Assembly: GCA_023410055.1 (NCBI GenBank) | Contig: JAEYQK010000102.1 | Span: 1 to 32,808, forward strand | Reading direction: 5' to 3' | DNA: 32,808 bases | Origin: Acidobacteriota bacterium | GTDB lineage: Bacteria > Acidobacteriota > Terriglobia > Terriglobales > Acidobacteriaceae | Shown: positions 24,395 to 32,808 of the stretch, one piece after another | How positions within the stretch are numbered: the first letter of the stretch is position 1 | Layout of the letters: each line of letters begins with the position of its first letter | Notes under the pieces: model-generated | Databases searched by the model: none | Told to the model about the DNA's origin: nothing | The model's input: only the letters and a program-made list of their open reading frames with translations | Translations under genes and position numbers: made by a program

Positions 24395-26200
24395 TTACTT
24401 CGGTTGCGTCGCCGCCGCCACTTCCGTCACCGGTACAACCGAAAACTTAGCTGTGGGCTTTATTGTCTGTCCGGAAACCTTGTCGTTGACCGTCACCGTA
24501 ATTTCATACACTCCAGCGCCCAAGACTCCCAGCGGCAACTTCTTTTCGAGTGTTATCTGCTCGCCCACGTTGCCCATATCACTCGTATTTTCTACTAGAT
24601 GCACCACAGACTTGCTGGTAGCCGTATTTACAACGTCATATTCTACCGTAGCCGATGGCTTGTTCGTCTGCTTGTCTCGCTCCAACCCGTACACCTGCAT
24701 CCAGAGATTCAGGGCCTGGTTCTGCTTGAAAATCGGCGGTTTCCCATCTGCCTGCGGCACCCTTGGTCGCACCTTGGTCGTTCCAATGACGAAATTGCCA
24801 GTGCCTACCGTTTCCCGTGGCGCTTTTTCCATCAGATCAGCCAGAATTAGTGTCGAAGAAGCCAGCTTGTCTTCGCTATATTCCGGAACCACGATACCGC
24901 GCGACCATGTTCCAGTTCTGTCGCCATTGACGTCCTTAAGCACGATATCTACGCGATACCTGCCTGATCTGAGCGGCAACGCCTTCCAGTACACGGACTG
25001 GTTCTCCAGCGTCTTTGCCAGCAGATCCGTCGGCACATCAACCTGTACTGTGTCCTCGAACGTCTGCGCAATCTTCCCCGTCAGCGTCGTGAGCCGTCCG
25101 AAAATATTGACCGTCCCGCGCTGCACTCCATCTTTGGAGTTGAACGTAATATCTTTGTTCTTGATCTGGATTGTGATCGGCACCAGCGAAGTATCGGTTG
25201 TCACCTTCACATAATCGAACCGAACGTCGAAAGGCATCATGTTGTAAACATATTTGTGAGTAACGATATCGCTTAAATCTTTGAACTTGACCTGCGGTGG
25301 CCTTTGCAGCTTCGCAAACTGATCAAGGCGGTCAAACATCTTGTAATCGTTCTCTTGATTGAACATGCCTTTGCCCAGCCGCTCAACTCCGGTGCCGTTG
25401 AACCGATCGTTCTTATTAGCGCCGCCCATTGCTTCCCATTGCGTCAGGCCGGCGTTAGGAACCATCAGCAACGCGTCCTTCTTCGAACGATCCATCGTCA
25501 TCTCGTAGCTGCCGCACATGCAGTCATCTACGAATTCGATCAGGATTTCCTGCCCGATTCCCTCAAGGTACCGGTATCGCCAAACTTCAAACGGAAAAGT
25601 CGATGTGGTGCCACCGCCCTCGTCTTGCGGACGCTCGTACATGCCACCGCTCGGGTGCGACTCAATCTCGTCCGGCTTACCGTACATGATGTACATCCGG
25701 CCTCGGTCCGTCTTCCATCCAGGAATGCCAGCCGGGAAGTGTTCATTAGCGTAAGCAATTCGTCGGTAGTGCTCTTCCTTGTATTCGTTCTCCACCGTGT
25801 CCGGCGTGGGATCGCGACGCAGCCAGAACTGTTCGATGAAATTGTCGCGCTCCTCGTCATTCGACAGCGCCATGAATGCCTGACGCTCTTCGTCAGTAAT
25901 GATCCACGCAACGTCCTCACTCATCCAGTGCTTGTACTGCTGGCCGACTTCCTTCTTGAACTTCCTCGCATTCTCCTTCTTCTGCTTGTCACTGAACTCC
26001 CGCTTCAGCGGATCAACTTCAGGAGTGACAGCCTTCGGAGCCTTCTTCGCATCAGCCGCCTGGTCTTCCGTCGAAGCCGGCGTGGCCGACGTGGATGCCG
26101 CCGGAGTGGTTGCTGCGTCCTGCGCCATCACGGATCCGCCCGCAAGCACCGCCGACATACCGAATAGCAATGACCATCGAATGAATCGTTGAAGCGACAT
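24395..26200 (-). CDS. GWxTD domain-containing secreted protein
   Basis: 601 residues. The start at 26200 follows AGGAG and gives a signal peptide (MSLQRFIRWSLLFGMSAVLA...) cleaved near AQDAA. The family motif is clear about residue 175 (GIPGWKTDRGRMYIMYGKPD), preceded by the conserved WLRRDPTP segment. A long C-terminal region of beta-sandwich character follows. GWxTD proteins are typical of Acidobacteriota and related phyla, and their function is not established. The Ala/Thr/Pro-rich stretch after the signal is a likely flexible linker. It is divergent from the MacA-like gene. Confidence 0.85.
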   Translation of the reverse strand: MSLQRFIRWSLLFGMSAVLAGGSVMAQDAATTPAASTSATPASTEDQAADAKKAPKAVTPEVDPLKREFSDKQKKENARKFKKEVGQQYKHWMSEDVAWIITDEERQAFMALSNDEERDNFIEQFWLRRDPTPDTVENEYKEEHYRRIAYANEHFPAGIPGWKTDRGRMYIMYGKPDEIESHPSGGMYERPQDEGGGTTSTFPFEVWRYRYLEGIGQEILIEFVDDCMCGSYEMTMDRSKKDALLMVPNAGLTQWEAMGGANKNDRFNGTGVERLGKGMFNQENDYKMFDRLDQFAKLQRPPQVKFKDLSDIVTHKYVYNMMPFDVRFDYVKVTTDTSLVPITIQIKNKDITFNSKDGVQRGTVNIFGRLTTLTGKIAQTFEDTVQVDVPTDLLAKTLENQSVYWKALPLRSGRYRVDIVLKDVNGDRTGTWSRGIVVPEYSEDKLASSTLILADLMEKAPRETVGTGNFVIGTTKVRPRVPQADGKPPIFKQNQALNLWMQVYGLERDKQTNKPSATVEYDVVNTATSKSVVHLVENTSDMGNVGEQITLEKKLPLGVLGAGVYEITVTVNDKVSGQTIKPTAKFSVVPVTEVAAATQPK

Positions 26201-26571
26201 GAAGGGACTCCTAGAGAATTCGTGCTTACATTGTAGGTATTTGGCTGCCATGAAGCAAGGACTCCGTCCTCTTAATCCTGATAGAACCCGTCCCGTACCT
26301 GAGAGTTGCTTTCTTTCGCGAACCTTAGATAAACCTAGTCTCGACAATCACTTCAGCAAGTCAGGTTCCGCCCGATTATAATGCCACAGTACGAACCTGA
26401 GCGTCTGAACGCTCCGTCTGGGTCCCTGGCCGATGTCGATTCACTTCGCCACGATCTTGCGAAAGCCGGACGAATTTTGTTGAACTTTTTGCACTCTCAT
26501 CGCGTACAAATATCAGGATTTTCGCGCACTCGGTTCGCTTGCGTGAAACCTTTGTTGAGGCTGATCTCAGA
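26201..26571. promoter_or_regulatory. Divergent intergenic region, GWxTD / MacA
   Basis: 370 bases holding the starts of two divergent genes. A consensus-like TATAAT at about 26377-26382 reads rightward and could be the -10 box for the adaptor gene, without a clear -35. A 64-codon frame at 26381-26575 overlaps the adaptor start by ATGA but has no ribosome-binding site. No repeats seen. Confidence 0.35.
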
Positions 26572-27957
26572 ATGAAGACGTGGAAACGAGTATTACTGAT
26601 CGTCGGAATAGTAGTCGCCGTTGCGGCTGTGGTTGGCTTTACCGTTTATCAGAGCCGAAAAGGAGTGGTCACGGTTCAAACCGGCAACGCGAAGCGCACT
26701 GATCTGGCCTCAGTCATCAGCGCCTCTGGGCAGATCAAACCCAAGACCTTCGTCAACATCGGAGCGAACGCTTACGGCAAAATCACCAAACTCTACGTTC
26801 ACGAAGGCGATAAGGTAAAAGCTGGTCAGTTACTCGTACAGCTCGAGAACGTTCAACCCGGCGCGGACGTGGACGCCGGGCGCGCAGCACTCGATGCAGC
26901 CCGAAACGACGCTGTCGCCGCCGACGCAGGACTCAAGACCGCCGAAGCCGATCTCACTCGGACCAAGGCCGACGCAGATCGCGCCAAACTTGATTACGAT
27001 CGGGCCGACGCCATGTTCAAGGAAGCCCTGATCGCCAAGGCCGACTATGACGCCAAGAAGGCTGCGTGGGAATCGGCCAATGCTAGCCGCCTTCAGGCAG
27101 TTGCCCGCATCGCCCAGGCCAAGGCCCAGGCCGACTCCGCAAATCGCCGCGTCCACCAGAACGCTGCCTCGCTCACCCGCGCCTCCGATGCTTTAAGCAA
27201 GACCAAATACACCGCTCCTTACGACGGAATAATCACCAACCTCCCGGTACGTGAGGGCGAGGTCGTCGTCATGGGTATCCAGAATGCCCCCGGCAGCACG
27301 ATGATGACACTCTCTGACATGTCCGTCATCACGGCTGAAGTTAAAGTCGATGAGACTGACATCGTCAACGTAAGGCTCGGTCAACCTGCCGAAGTCACCA
27401 TCGATTCGATACCAAAGAAAGTATTCAAAGGGACTGTCACCGAGATCGGTGATAACGCCATGCTGCGTTCCAGCGGAATCTCGACCTCGCAGGCGACCAG
27501 CGGCACGGAAGAAGCCAAGGACTTCAAAGTAGTCGTGACCTTGGACAATCCACCTGACAATCTGCGACCGGGCATGTCCTGCACCGCCAAGGTGACGACA
27601 AACTCCCGGAACAACGTCCTGAGCATTCCCATCCAGGCGTTAACAGTACGTACTCGCAAAGACCTCGAAGACCAAAAGAAGAAAAAGGACGGTAAGAATG
27701 CCGTAGCAGCAGCGGCACCGCCTACCGCGGCCGCTAAGGAAGAACTCACCGGCGTTTTTGTCGTGCGCAACGGCAAGGCTGAGTTTGTGCCGGTTGAAAC
27801 TGGCATAACCGGCACTACCGACATCGAAATCACCAACGGCCTGAAGGAAGGCGACACGATCATCACCGGAAGTTACAAGGTACTTCGTTCGCTGAAGAAC
27901 AACACAAGCATCAAGATCGATAACTCCGCGCCAAAGAAGGAAGAAGACGAAAGCTAG
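26572..27957 (+). CDS. MacA-like periplasmic adaptor (HlyD/RND family)
   Basis: 461 residues. It links an inner-membrane pump to an outer-membrane channel. MKTWKRVLLIVGIVVAVAAV is an N-terminal membrane anchor. A lipoyl half (GKITKLYVHEGDKVKAGQLL) is followed by a long alpha-hairpin coiled coil (about residues 95-210) and the second lipoyl half (KYTAPYDGIITNLPVREGEV). The barrel and membrane-proximal domains follow, with PDNLRPGMSCTAKV. The ATG at 26572 is chosen for the anchor. It is followed 60 bases later by an ABC ATPase, as in macA-macB-type operons, so the pump is ABC-driven. Confidence 0.85.
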   Translation: MKTWKRVLLIVGIVVAVAAVVGFTVYQSRKGVVTVQTGNAKRTDLASVISASGQIKPKTFVNIGANAYGKITKLYVHEGDKVKAGQLLVQLENVQPGADVDAGRAALDAARNDAVAADAGLKTAEADLTRTKADADRAKLDYDRADAMFKEALIAKADYDAKKAAWESANASRLQAVARIAQAKAQADSANRRVHQNAASLTRASDALSKTKYTAPYDGIITNLPVREGEVVVMGIQNAPGSTMMTLSDMSVITAEVKVDETDIVNVRLGQPAEVTIDSIPKKVFKGTVTEIGDNAMLRSSGISTSQATSGTEEAKDFKVVVTLDNPPDNLRPGMSCTAKVTTNSRNNVLSIPIQALTVRTRKDLEDQKKKKDGKNAVAAAAPPTAAAKEELTGVFVVRNGKAEFVPVETGITGTTDIEITNGLKEGDTIITGSYKVLRSLKNNTSIKIDNSAPKKEEDES

Positions 27958-28017
27958 TTCGTAACTTTTCTGCGAACAAGCCGTCCAAGAATAGAACGGC
28001 AAGACAGGGAGAACACA

Positions 28018-28779
28018 ATGGCAACTGATCTCGCGAATCTGAATGAGACGTACAAGGCGCCTCCGTCCAACAGCATGATCGCTACCGACGACCTGTGGAA
28101 GACTTACGACATGGGTTCGGAGCAGCAGGTGCACGCGTTGCGAGGCGTAAACCTCACCATCGCCCGTAACGAATACGTTGCCATCATGGGGCCATCCGGA
28201 TCCGGAAAGTCTACTCTCATGAACCTGATCGGCTGCCTCGATACTCCCAGTAAAGGCCGTTACTGGCTTAATGAACAGCTCGTTAGCGAACTCGATGATG
28301 ACGAACTTGCACGAATCCGCAACAAGGAGATCGGCTTCGTCTTCCAGACCTTCAACCTGCTGGCCCGCGCGACCGCGCTGCACAACGTCGAGCTTCCGCT
28401 CATTTACGCGGGTGTTCCCGCCGAAGAGCGTATTGAGCGCGCAAGGAAATCGCTGGAGGCCGTTGGCATGGGGCCCCGCATGATGCATCGTCCCAACGAG
28501 CTCTCAGGCGGTCAGCGTCAGCGCGTCGCCATCGCTCGCGCCCTGGTAAACACGCCCTCGATCATCCTCGCCGACGAGCCGACCGGCAACCTCGACTCTC
28601 AAACCGGTGTCGAAATCATGGCGCTCTTTGATCGCCTCCAGGCCGAAGGCAATACCATCGTGCTCGTCACCCACGAACGCGACATCGCCGAATACGCACA
28701 CCGCGTCATCCACATTAAGGACGGCATGATTGCTGGCGATGAAAGTACCGAAAAAGGCAGAAAGAACGGTCGCGCCTAA
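28018..28779 (+). CDS. ABC transporter ATP-binding protein (MacB/LolD type)
   Basis: 253 residues. Walker A GPSGSGKST (58-66), Q-loop Gln110, signature LSGGQ (162-166) and Walker B IILADE (182-187) are intact, so it should hydrolyse ATP. The sequence around IMGPSGSGKSTLMNLIG and FVFQTFNLL is typical of the MacB/LolD/FtsE export group. It is fed by the adaptor gene just upstream. No permease follows: a terminator closes the operon 26 bases downstream, so the membrane partner must be encoded elsewhere. The first 20 residues form an extra N-terminal stretch. Confidence 0.9.
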   Translation: MATDLANLNETYKAPPSNSMIATDDLWKTYDMGSEQQVHALRGVNLTIARNEYVAIMGPSGSGKSTLMNLIGCLDTPSKGRYWLNEQLVSELDDDELARIRNKEIGFVFQTFNLLARATALHNVELPLIYAGVPAEERIERARKSLEAVGMGPRMMHRPNELSGGQRQRVAIARALVNTPSIILADEPTGNLDSQTGVEIMALFDRLQAEGNTIVLVTHERDIAEYAHRVIHIKDGMIAGDESTEKGRKNGRA

Positions 28780-28805
28780 TCTCCCGGTTGTGACCGCTTG
28801 TGTAG

Positions 28806-28833
28806 GGACGGGGCTCTGCCCCGTCCTTTTCTT
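28806..28833 (+). terminator. Intrinsic terminator of the MacA-ABC operon
   Basis: GGACGGGGC pairs with GCCCCGTCC around a TCT loop, followed by TTTTCTT. A strong rho-independent terminator. Confidence 0.9.
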
Positions 28834-28998
28834 GCGCCACTGGAGTCCCGTCGACTTCCGTAACGCCGCCATCACGGCGTCATGCGGCATCCTCCCAAAT
28901 CTCGCTGACTCGAACCTTGTCTTTCCTTCATCGCCTCACGACACTATTGTGCGTGTCCGTGTTCTTCGTCTAGAGTTACTCCCGCAAGGAGCACTCCC

Positions 28999-29418
28999 GT
29001 GTACACAAACGCCTTCATCGGCAAAACGAAGAAACCGACCGAATCCGAAGTCGCAAGAGCGCTCGGCGTTGCCAAATCGGTCTGGGACAAGCTGCTCTCC
29101 GACCTCGCCGAGCAGTATGAGCTCACGGAATGTGAATGGAACAGCTATTCGCCGAAGTATGGCTGGGCACTGCGAATCAAGCGCAAGAAGCGAAACATCA
29201 TTTACCTGAGTCCGGCTGAAGGCTACTTTCGAATCACGATGATCCTCGGCGGCAAAGCCATGAAGGCCGCCTACGACGGCGAGTTCCCTGTTCGCGTCGT
29301 GAAGATCCTCAAGGAATCCAAGAAGTACCCCGAGGGAAACGCCATCTACATCGACGTCAAGGCAACAAGAGACATTCCCGTCATCACGAAGCTGGCAGGG
29401 ATCAAGCTGGCAAACTGA
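28999..29418 (+). CDS. DUF3788 family protein
   Basis: 139 residues with a GTG start behind AAGGAG. The pattern PTESEVARALGVAKSVWDKL, YSPKYGWALRIKRKKRNIIY and FRITMILGGKA follows the DUF3788 family, small cytosolic proteins with a DUF1801-like fold and no known activity. It is a monocistronic gene between two terminators. The length is normal for the family. Confidence 0.8.
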   Translation: MYTNAFIGKTKKPTESEVARALGVAKSVWDKLLSDLAEQYELTECEWNSYSPKYGWALRIKRKKRNIIYLSPAEGYFRITMILGGKAMKAAYDGEFPVRVVKILKESKKYPEGNAIYIDVKATRDIPVITKLAGIKLAN

Positions 29419-29431
29419 TCCCCAAAATGCT

Positions 29432-29455
29432 TAAGGCGCGCCGAAGCGCGCCTTA
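29432..29455. terminator. Bidirectional hairpin terminator
   Basis: TAAGGCGCGC and GCGCGCCTTA form a perfect 10-bp stem with a CGAA loop, between convergent genes. An A-rich tract on the right (about 29466-29475) reads as a T run on the minus strand, though it lies before the hairpin in that direction. Confidence 0.75.
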
Positions 29456-29477
29456 GATCAGCAAATCAAAAAAATCC

Positions 29478-30728
29478 CTACTGCGAAACGCCAATCGCTC
29501 TTCGGTTCGTCCTGGACTGTGTCATCGGAGTACGCTCCGCAAAGTAGCTGTGATCGTACAGGTTGCGATAGAACTTGCCCGACAATTCAGCCGCCTTCGG
29601 CCCGAACGTCGGTCGCCCGCCCTGCAGGAAAATCACCGTCACGATTCGTCCGAATTGCGTGTTTGCGTACGATGCAAACCAGCCGTAGCGTGTGCCCGAA
29701 TTATTCGAACACGTCCCGGTCTTTCCCAGCACCTGTTCTTGAACGAAGTTCTCGCGCAAACTGCGTGCCGTGCCGTACCGGACAGCACCGTCCATTCCGT
29801 CCATAATTTCCGGCACGAGCGGAGCAATACTAAGTTGACGCTTCACCTTGGGCTGAAAGTTTGCGACTTCGTCAGGCGTCTGCGGATGCTGCAAGTAGTA
29901 CAGAGTGCCGCCGTTCGCCACGGCCGACATCAGTGCGCCCAGTTGCAGCGGCGTCATAGAGATGCTCTCGCCGAACGAACACATCTTCCCAACGCCCCCT
30001 GCCTTCACCGGCAAGGGTTCTGTTGGGAACCTTCCAAGATGCTCGCCTACGATGTTCCATCCGGCTAGTTCGCCCAATCCAAACTGATGTGCGTAATAGC
30101 TGTACTTCTGAAATCCCAGCTTGCGGCCCAGAACCTCAAAGTACTGATTATTTGAGTGAGCTAGGGCTTGCGTCATCGTGAGCCCATAGTTCTTGCTGAG
30201 CATCACTTTCGTTTCTTTTGTGACGATTCCTTCACTCAGTGCAGCCAGAGCAACCGGGACCTTGATGGTCGAACACGGAGTCGCACCTGCCGAAAGCGCC
30301 AGCCTTTGGTTCACCATGGCGAGGATACGTCCGCTAGCAGGGTCGATCGCCACCAGCGTGCCATTCATGTTCCCAAGTGCATCAATCGCAGCTTGACGAA
30401 CGACTGCATCTTCTCCTGTCGTGATGTCGCCGTAAGCAATATCATCGGCGAACGAACTCGTCGAGAAACGCTCAGAATAGCGTTTCGCCTTGCGTCCTTT
30501 TCGCTGAGTAGTCTTTGCTTTGGTGGATCGTGCTTCCGCCGTCACGCGACGGCTATGCTTCATCTGAGCCATGCGCTTCTGCGCACGCGGATTTTCGGTT
30601 ACAGCCTTTGCCTTTCTCGCACGAGAAAGTGAACGCGTCGATACTGTCGCGCCGCCCGACACAGCCGTCAGAGCCAGCGCAACGAGAACTACAATCACGG
30701 AGTGGAGTACAACCGAACTTCTTTTCAT
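29478..30728 (-). CDS. Penicillin-binding transpeptidase domain protein
   Basis: 416 residues. A D,D-transpeptidase-type serine enzyme acting on peptidoglycan outside the membrane. MKRSSVVLHSVIVVLVALAL is a signal anchor; a very basic linker (residues 35-85) follows. Catalytic motifs are complete: STIK (153-156, active serine), SNN (192-194) and KTGT (336-339). The domain follows the penicillin-binding protein/class D beta-lactamase fold. There is no glycosyltransferase or PASTA domain. It lies beside ftsZ/ftsA, so a role in division or wall repair is reasonable but unproven. Confidence 0.82.
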   Translation of the reverse strand: MKRSSVVLHSVIVVLVALALTAVSGGATVSTRSLSRARKAKAVTENPRAQKRMAQMKHSRRVTAEARSTKAKTTQRKGRKAKRYSERFSTSSFADDIAYGDITTGEDAVVRQAAIDALGNMNGTLVAIDPASGRILAMVNQRLALSAGATPCSTIKVPVALAALSEGIVTKETKVMLSKNYGLTMTQALAHSNNQYFEVLGRKLGFQKYSYYAHQFGLGELAGWNIVGEHLGRFPTEPLPVKAGGVGKMCSFGESISMTPLQLGALMSAVANGGTLYYLQHPQTPDEVANFQPKVKRQLSIAPLVPEIMDGMDGAVRYGTARSLRENFVQEQVLGKTGTCSNNSGTRYGWFASYANTQFGRIVTVIFLQGGRPTFGPKAAELSGKFYRNLYDHSYFAERTPMTQSRTNRRAIGVSQ

Positions 30729-31059
30729 TTCCTACTTGATCCCAAGTTCCTCAAACCTTGAACACAACCATGACAAAAAGACATCCCGTTCCATATGTTC
30801 CTGAGCGGAAGCCACTTAAAGTTGCTCGCGCGCCCAAAACTGCAACGCGTGCTCAACATCGGAAACTTAGGCGATAGTACGAAAGGTTCAAGTACGAATT
30901 CAATCCCAAACTGCCAAGGTCACCATGAAAGTCATCACCACAAACTATTCAGATGCAGAGACTTACGTCTGAGATGCAGAAGGGGCACGACCTTCCGTAA
31001 TAAGGTCGCGCCCCCGCTCTACGTAGCTGAAAAGTAAGGCGAAATAGTTAAGAATCGAC
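30729..31059. other. Intergenic region before ftsZ end, with inverted repeat
   Basis: 330 bases. GGGGCACGACCTT (30982-30994) and AAGGTCGCGCCCC (31002-31014) pair at 12 of 13 positions and may terminate ftsZ transcription on the minus strand, though no T run follows. The promoter of the transpeptidase gene should lie near 30730-30790. A 35-codon basic frame (30770-30877) is probably chance. Confidence 0.5.
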
Positions 31060-32331
31060 TTAATCCGGGTTTTTTTCGCTGCGTCTTCTCAGGAAGGCCG
31101 GAACGTCCAGGTCGGCATTCTCATAGTTGGTCTGCGTAGCCTTTACTTCCGAGATCGGCGCCTCAACTTCTTCGCGCACCGGAGTGACCGGTGCTGCAGA
31201 TCGTTGCGCAACTGGAACTTCCCTGCGCTCCACCACCACTTCTTGCTTCGACTCCGGTCGATGGTCTTCAGTCGCCTGATAAACCGCGGCCGAACGCGTC
31301 TGCGAAATGGCCGCAGCAGCCGCTGAAACCGTGTTCTCGCGCCTCGGCAGATGATCTGTCTTGAATCCCGTCGCGATCACCGTGATCTTCACTTCTTCCT
31401 TCATCTTCTCATCGAGCACTGCTCCGAAGATGATGTTCGCATCCTCGTGGGCCGCATTCTGAATGATCATCGATGCTTCATTCACTTCCGCCAGCTTCAG
31501 CGAACTCGATCCAGTGATGTTGATCAAAATGCCGCGCGCTCCATCAATCGCGCCCGCCTCAAGCAGCGGCGACGCGATCGCCCTCTGCGCTGCTTCTGTC
31601 GCGCGCCCTTCCCCGCTCGCGGTCGCCGTTCCCATAACGGCGTATCCCATCCCCGCCATGATCGCCTTAACATCGGCGAAGTCGCGATTGATGATTCCGG
31701 GAATCGTGATGATGTCCGAAATGCCCTGCACTGCTTGCCGCAGAATATCGTCAGCCACACGGAATGACTCAAAGAACCCCGCGTCCTGCGCCACGGCCAG
31801 CAACTTCTCGTTCGGGATAACAATCGTGGTATCGACCGAATCGATCAGCTCGCCGATACCGCGCTGCGCCTGCGACATGCGCCTCTTGCCTTCGAATCCA
31901 AACGGCTTCGTCACCACCGCAACCGTTAGCGCGCCCATTTCGCTCGCCAATGACGCAATAATCGGCGCAGCACCAGTGCCCGTGCCTCCGCCCATGCCTG
32001 CCGTGACGAACACCATATCCGCGCCTTCCAGCGCCTCAATGATCTTGTCCGCATCTTCCAGCGCTGCCTTGCGCCCCATTTCAGGATTTGCGCCCGCGCC
32101 CAGCCCGTTCGTCAGCTTCACGCCCAGTTGAATCTTCACCTCGGCGCGTGACATGCGCAGGGCTTGAAGATCCGTATTCGCCACCAGGAACTCGACGCCT
32201 TCCAGGTGCGCGTCGATCATTCGGTTCACGGCATTACTGCCTCCGCCGCCAACGCCTATGACCTTGATCTTCGCGTTATTCTTCGGATCTTCGTGGAACT
32301 GGATTCGAATATCGTCCTGCGTCTCACCCAT
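31060..32331 (-). CDS. ftsZ: Cell division protein FtsZ
   Basis: 423 residues from the ATG at 32331, preceded by GAGG; an in-frame ATG at 32370 is possible but lacks a site. FtsZ is the tubulin-like GTPase that forms the division ring. KIKVIGVGGGGSNAVNRMID opens the Rossmann core, GGGTGTG (114-120) is the GTP-binding tubulin signature, and ADVKAIMAGMGYAVMG carries the catalytic T7 region. A Glu/Pro-rich variable linker follows, then the conserved tail VPAFLRRRSEKNP, which binds FtsA and other partners. It lies 43 bases after ftsA, in the usual order. Confidence 0.97.
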   Translation of the reverse strand: MGETQDDIRIQFHEDPKNNAKIKVIGVGGGGSNAVNRMIDAHLEGVEFLVANTDLQALRMSRAEVKIQLGVKLTNGLGAGANPEMGRKAALEDADKIIEALEGADMVFVTAGMGGGTGTGAAPIIASLASEMGALTVAVVTKPFGFEGKRRMSQAQRGIGELIDSVDTTIVIPNEKLLAVAQDAGFFESFRVADDILRQAVQGISDIITIPGIINRDFADVKAIMAGMGYAVMGTATASGEGRATEAAQRAIASPLLEAGAIDGARGILINITGSSSLKLAEVNEASMIIQNAAHEDANIIFGAVLDEKMKEEVKITVIATGFKTDHLPRRENTVSAAAAAISQTRSAAVYQATEDHRPESKQEVVVERREVPVAQRSAAPVTPVREEVEAPISEVKATQTNYENADLDVPAFLRRRSEKNPD

Positions 32332-32374
32332 GTTTGAAACCTCACTGCTCTCGTGTCGCTTGCTTGTCATATCG

Positions 32375-32808
32375 TTAGTTCTTGGTTCGGGCAAAAAGTG
32401 CTTTCAATTTGGAAAACGGACTAGGCTCCGGCTTGCTTCGCGTCATCCGCGTGACATAGCCATACAGCAAGAGCCCTATTACCGCCGAAAACTCAGGCTC
32501 CGCCAACTCGACCGGCATCTTCGGCAACGGACTAGGCAGCGCCACCCGTGCAGGCATTCGAACTACGGAGTCGATGATATCGACAAGTCCGGGCAGCCTC
32601 GCGCCTCCACCCGTCAGCACAAACCCGGTGCCGCACAGATCGAGGACGCCTGCTTGCCGCAAGTGATCTCTGACCAGTTCAAACAGCTCTCGCGCTCGCG
32701 GCTCGACAATCTCTCCCAGCAATCGCTGCGACATCATTCGCGCTGGTTGATCCCCGATTGACGGCACCTCGATTTCGGTCGCCTCGGGTATCCGCGTCAC
32801 CACAGCAC
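32375..32808 (-). CDS. ftsA: Cell division protein FtsA, C-terminal part
   Basis: About 144 residues are visible; the frame runs off the window edge, so the start is outside. FtsA is the actin-like protein that anchors FtsZ filaments to the membrane. The phosphate-binding segment VLTGGGARLPGLVDII and the upstream helix RARELFELVRDHL are characteristic. The C-terminal tail (SPFSKLKALFARTKN) is amphipathic and matches the membrane-binding tip of FtsA. It is transcribed together with ftsZ. Confidence 0.93.
   Translation of the reverse strand, partial: AVVTRIPEATEIEVPSIGDQPARMMSQRLLGEIVEPRARELFELVRDHLRQAGVLDLCGTGFVLTGGGARLPGLVDIIDSVVRMPARVALPSPLPKMPVELAEPEFSAVIGLLLYGYVTRMTRSKPEPSPFSKLKALFARTKN

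Noticed and set aside
24321..26167. Long plus-strand frames opposite the GWxTD gene
   Set aside because: Antisense shadows; the minus strand has a signal peptide, a ribosome-binding site and the GWxTD motif.
26381..26575. 64-codon frame overlapping the adaptor start by ATGA
   Set aside because: No ribosome-binding site, no family resemblance, and its ATG lies on a TATAAT promoter-like box.
30770..30877. 35-codon basic frame between the transpeptidase gene and ftsZ
   Set aside because: No ribosome-binding site, and the composition could be chance; it overlaps the presumed transpeptidase promoter.

Overview
The window looks like a chromosomal segment of an Acidobacteriota member (Terriglobia-like), interrupted by a pile-up of integrative elements at one tRNA-Lys gene. 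The host inference rests on the GWxTD-domain protein, the carboxypeptidase-regulatory/beta-barrel outer-membrane protein, the ftsA-ftsZ order and the moderately high GC. It was made by reading alone, without a database search.

Layout. (1) 1-2591: the end of a trehalose-6-phosphate synthase gene, then about 1.4 kb of decayed DNA with a truncated radical-SAM N-terminus. (2) 2592-3900: an excisionase/integrase pair (xis1-int1) whose 3' end points at the tRNA site; I call this element A, and its far end is not visible. (3) 3988-12342: element B, about 8.35 kb. It carries int2 and its regulator, an excisionase-like gene, a RepA-like ATPase, a probable replication origin, seven tightly coupled small unknown genes and a type II restriction-modification pair (BglII-family nuclease plus MT-A70 adenine methylase). 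(4) 12343-22180: element C, about 9.8 kb. It carries int3, xis3, a winged-helix replication-type protein with 21-bp-spaced repeats inside its gene, small zinc-ribbon proteins, a DUF6680-like membrane protein, an HK97 prohead protease and major capsid protein, and an HTH protein. No portal, large terminase or tail gene is present. (5) 22214-32808: ordinary chromosome with a beta-barrel protein, a GWxTD protein, a MacA-like adaptor with an ABC ATPase, a DUF3788 protein, a penicillin-binding transpeptidase, ftsZ and the end of ftsA.

The tRNA-Lys(CTT) gene organises the window. Its native 3' half is stranded at 3942-3987. Its native 5' half, with the promoter, is stranded at 22171-22210. The only complete copy, at 12297-12372, lies at the B/C junction. 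B appears to have brought a replacement 3' half (65-bp direct repeat) and C a replacement 5' half (43-bp direct repeat), so the complete gene seems to be assembled from two mobile elements. The stop codon of int3 lies inside it.

A second, sequence-composition signal may link the elements. I found no GATC at all in the 9.8 kb of element C. In element B about two dozen GATC sites remain, but the only two RGATCY sites form the inverted repeat just upstream of the restriction gene, whose family cuts RGATCY or AGATCT. This points to restriction pressure shaping both elements and to possible self-regulation of the restriction-modification operon.
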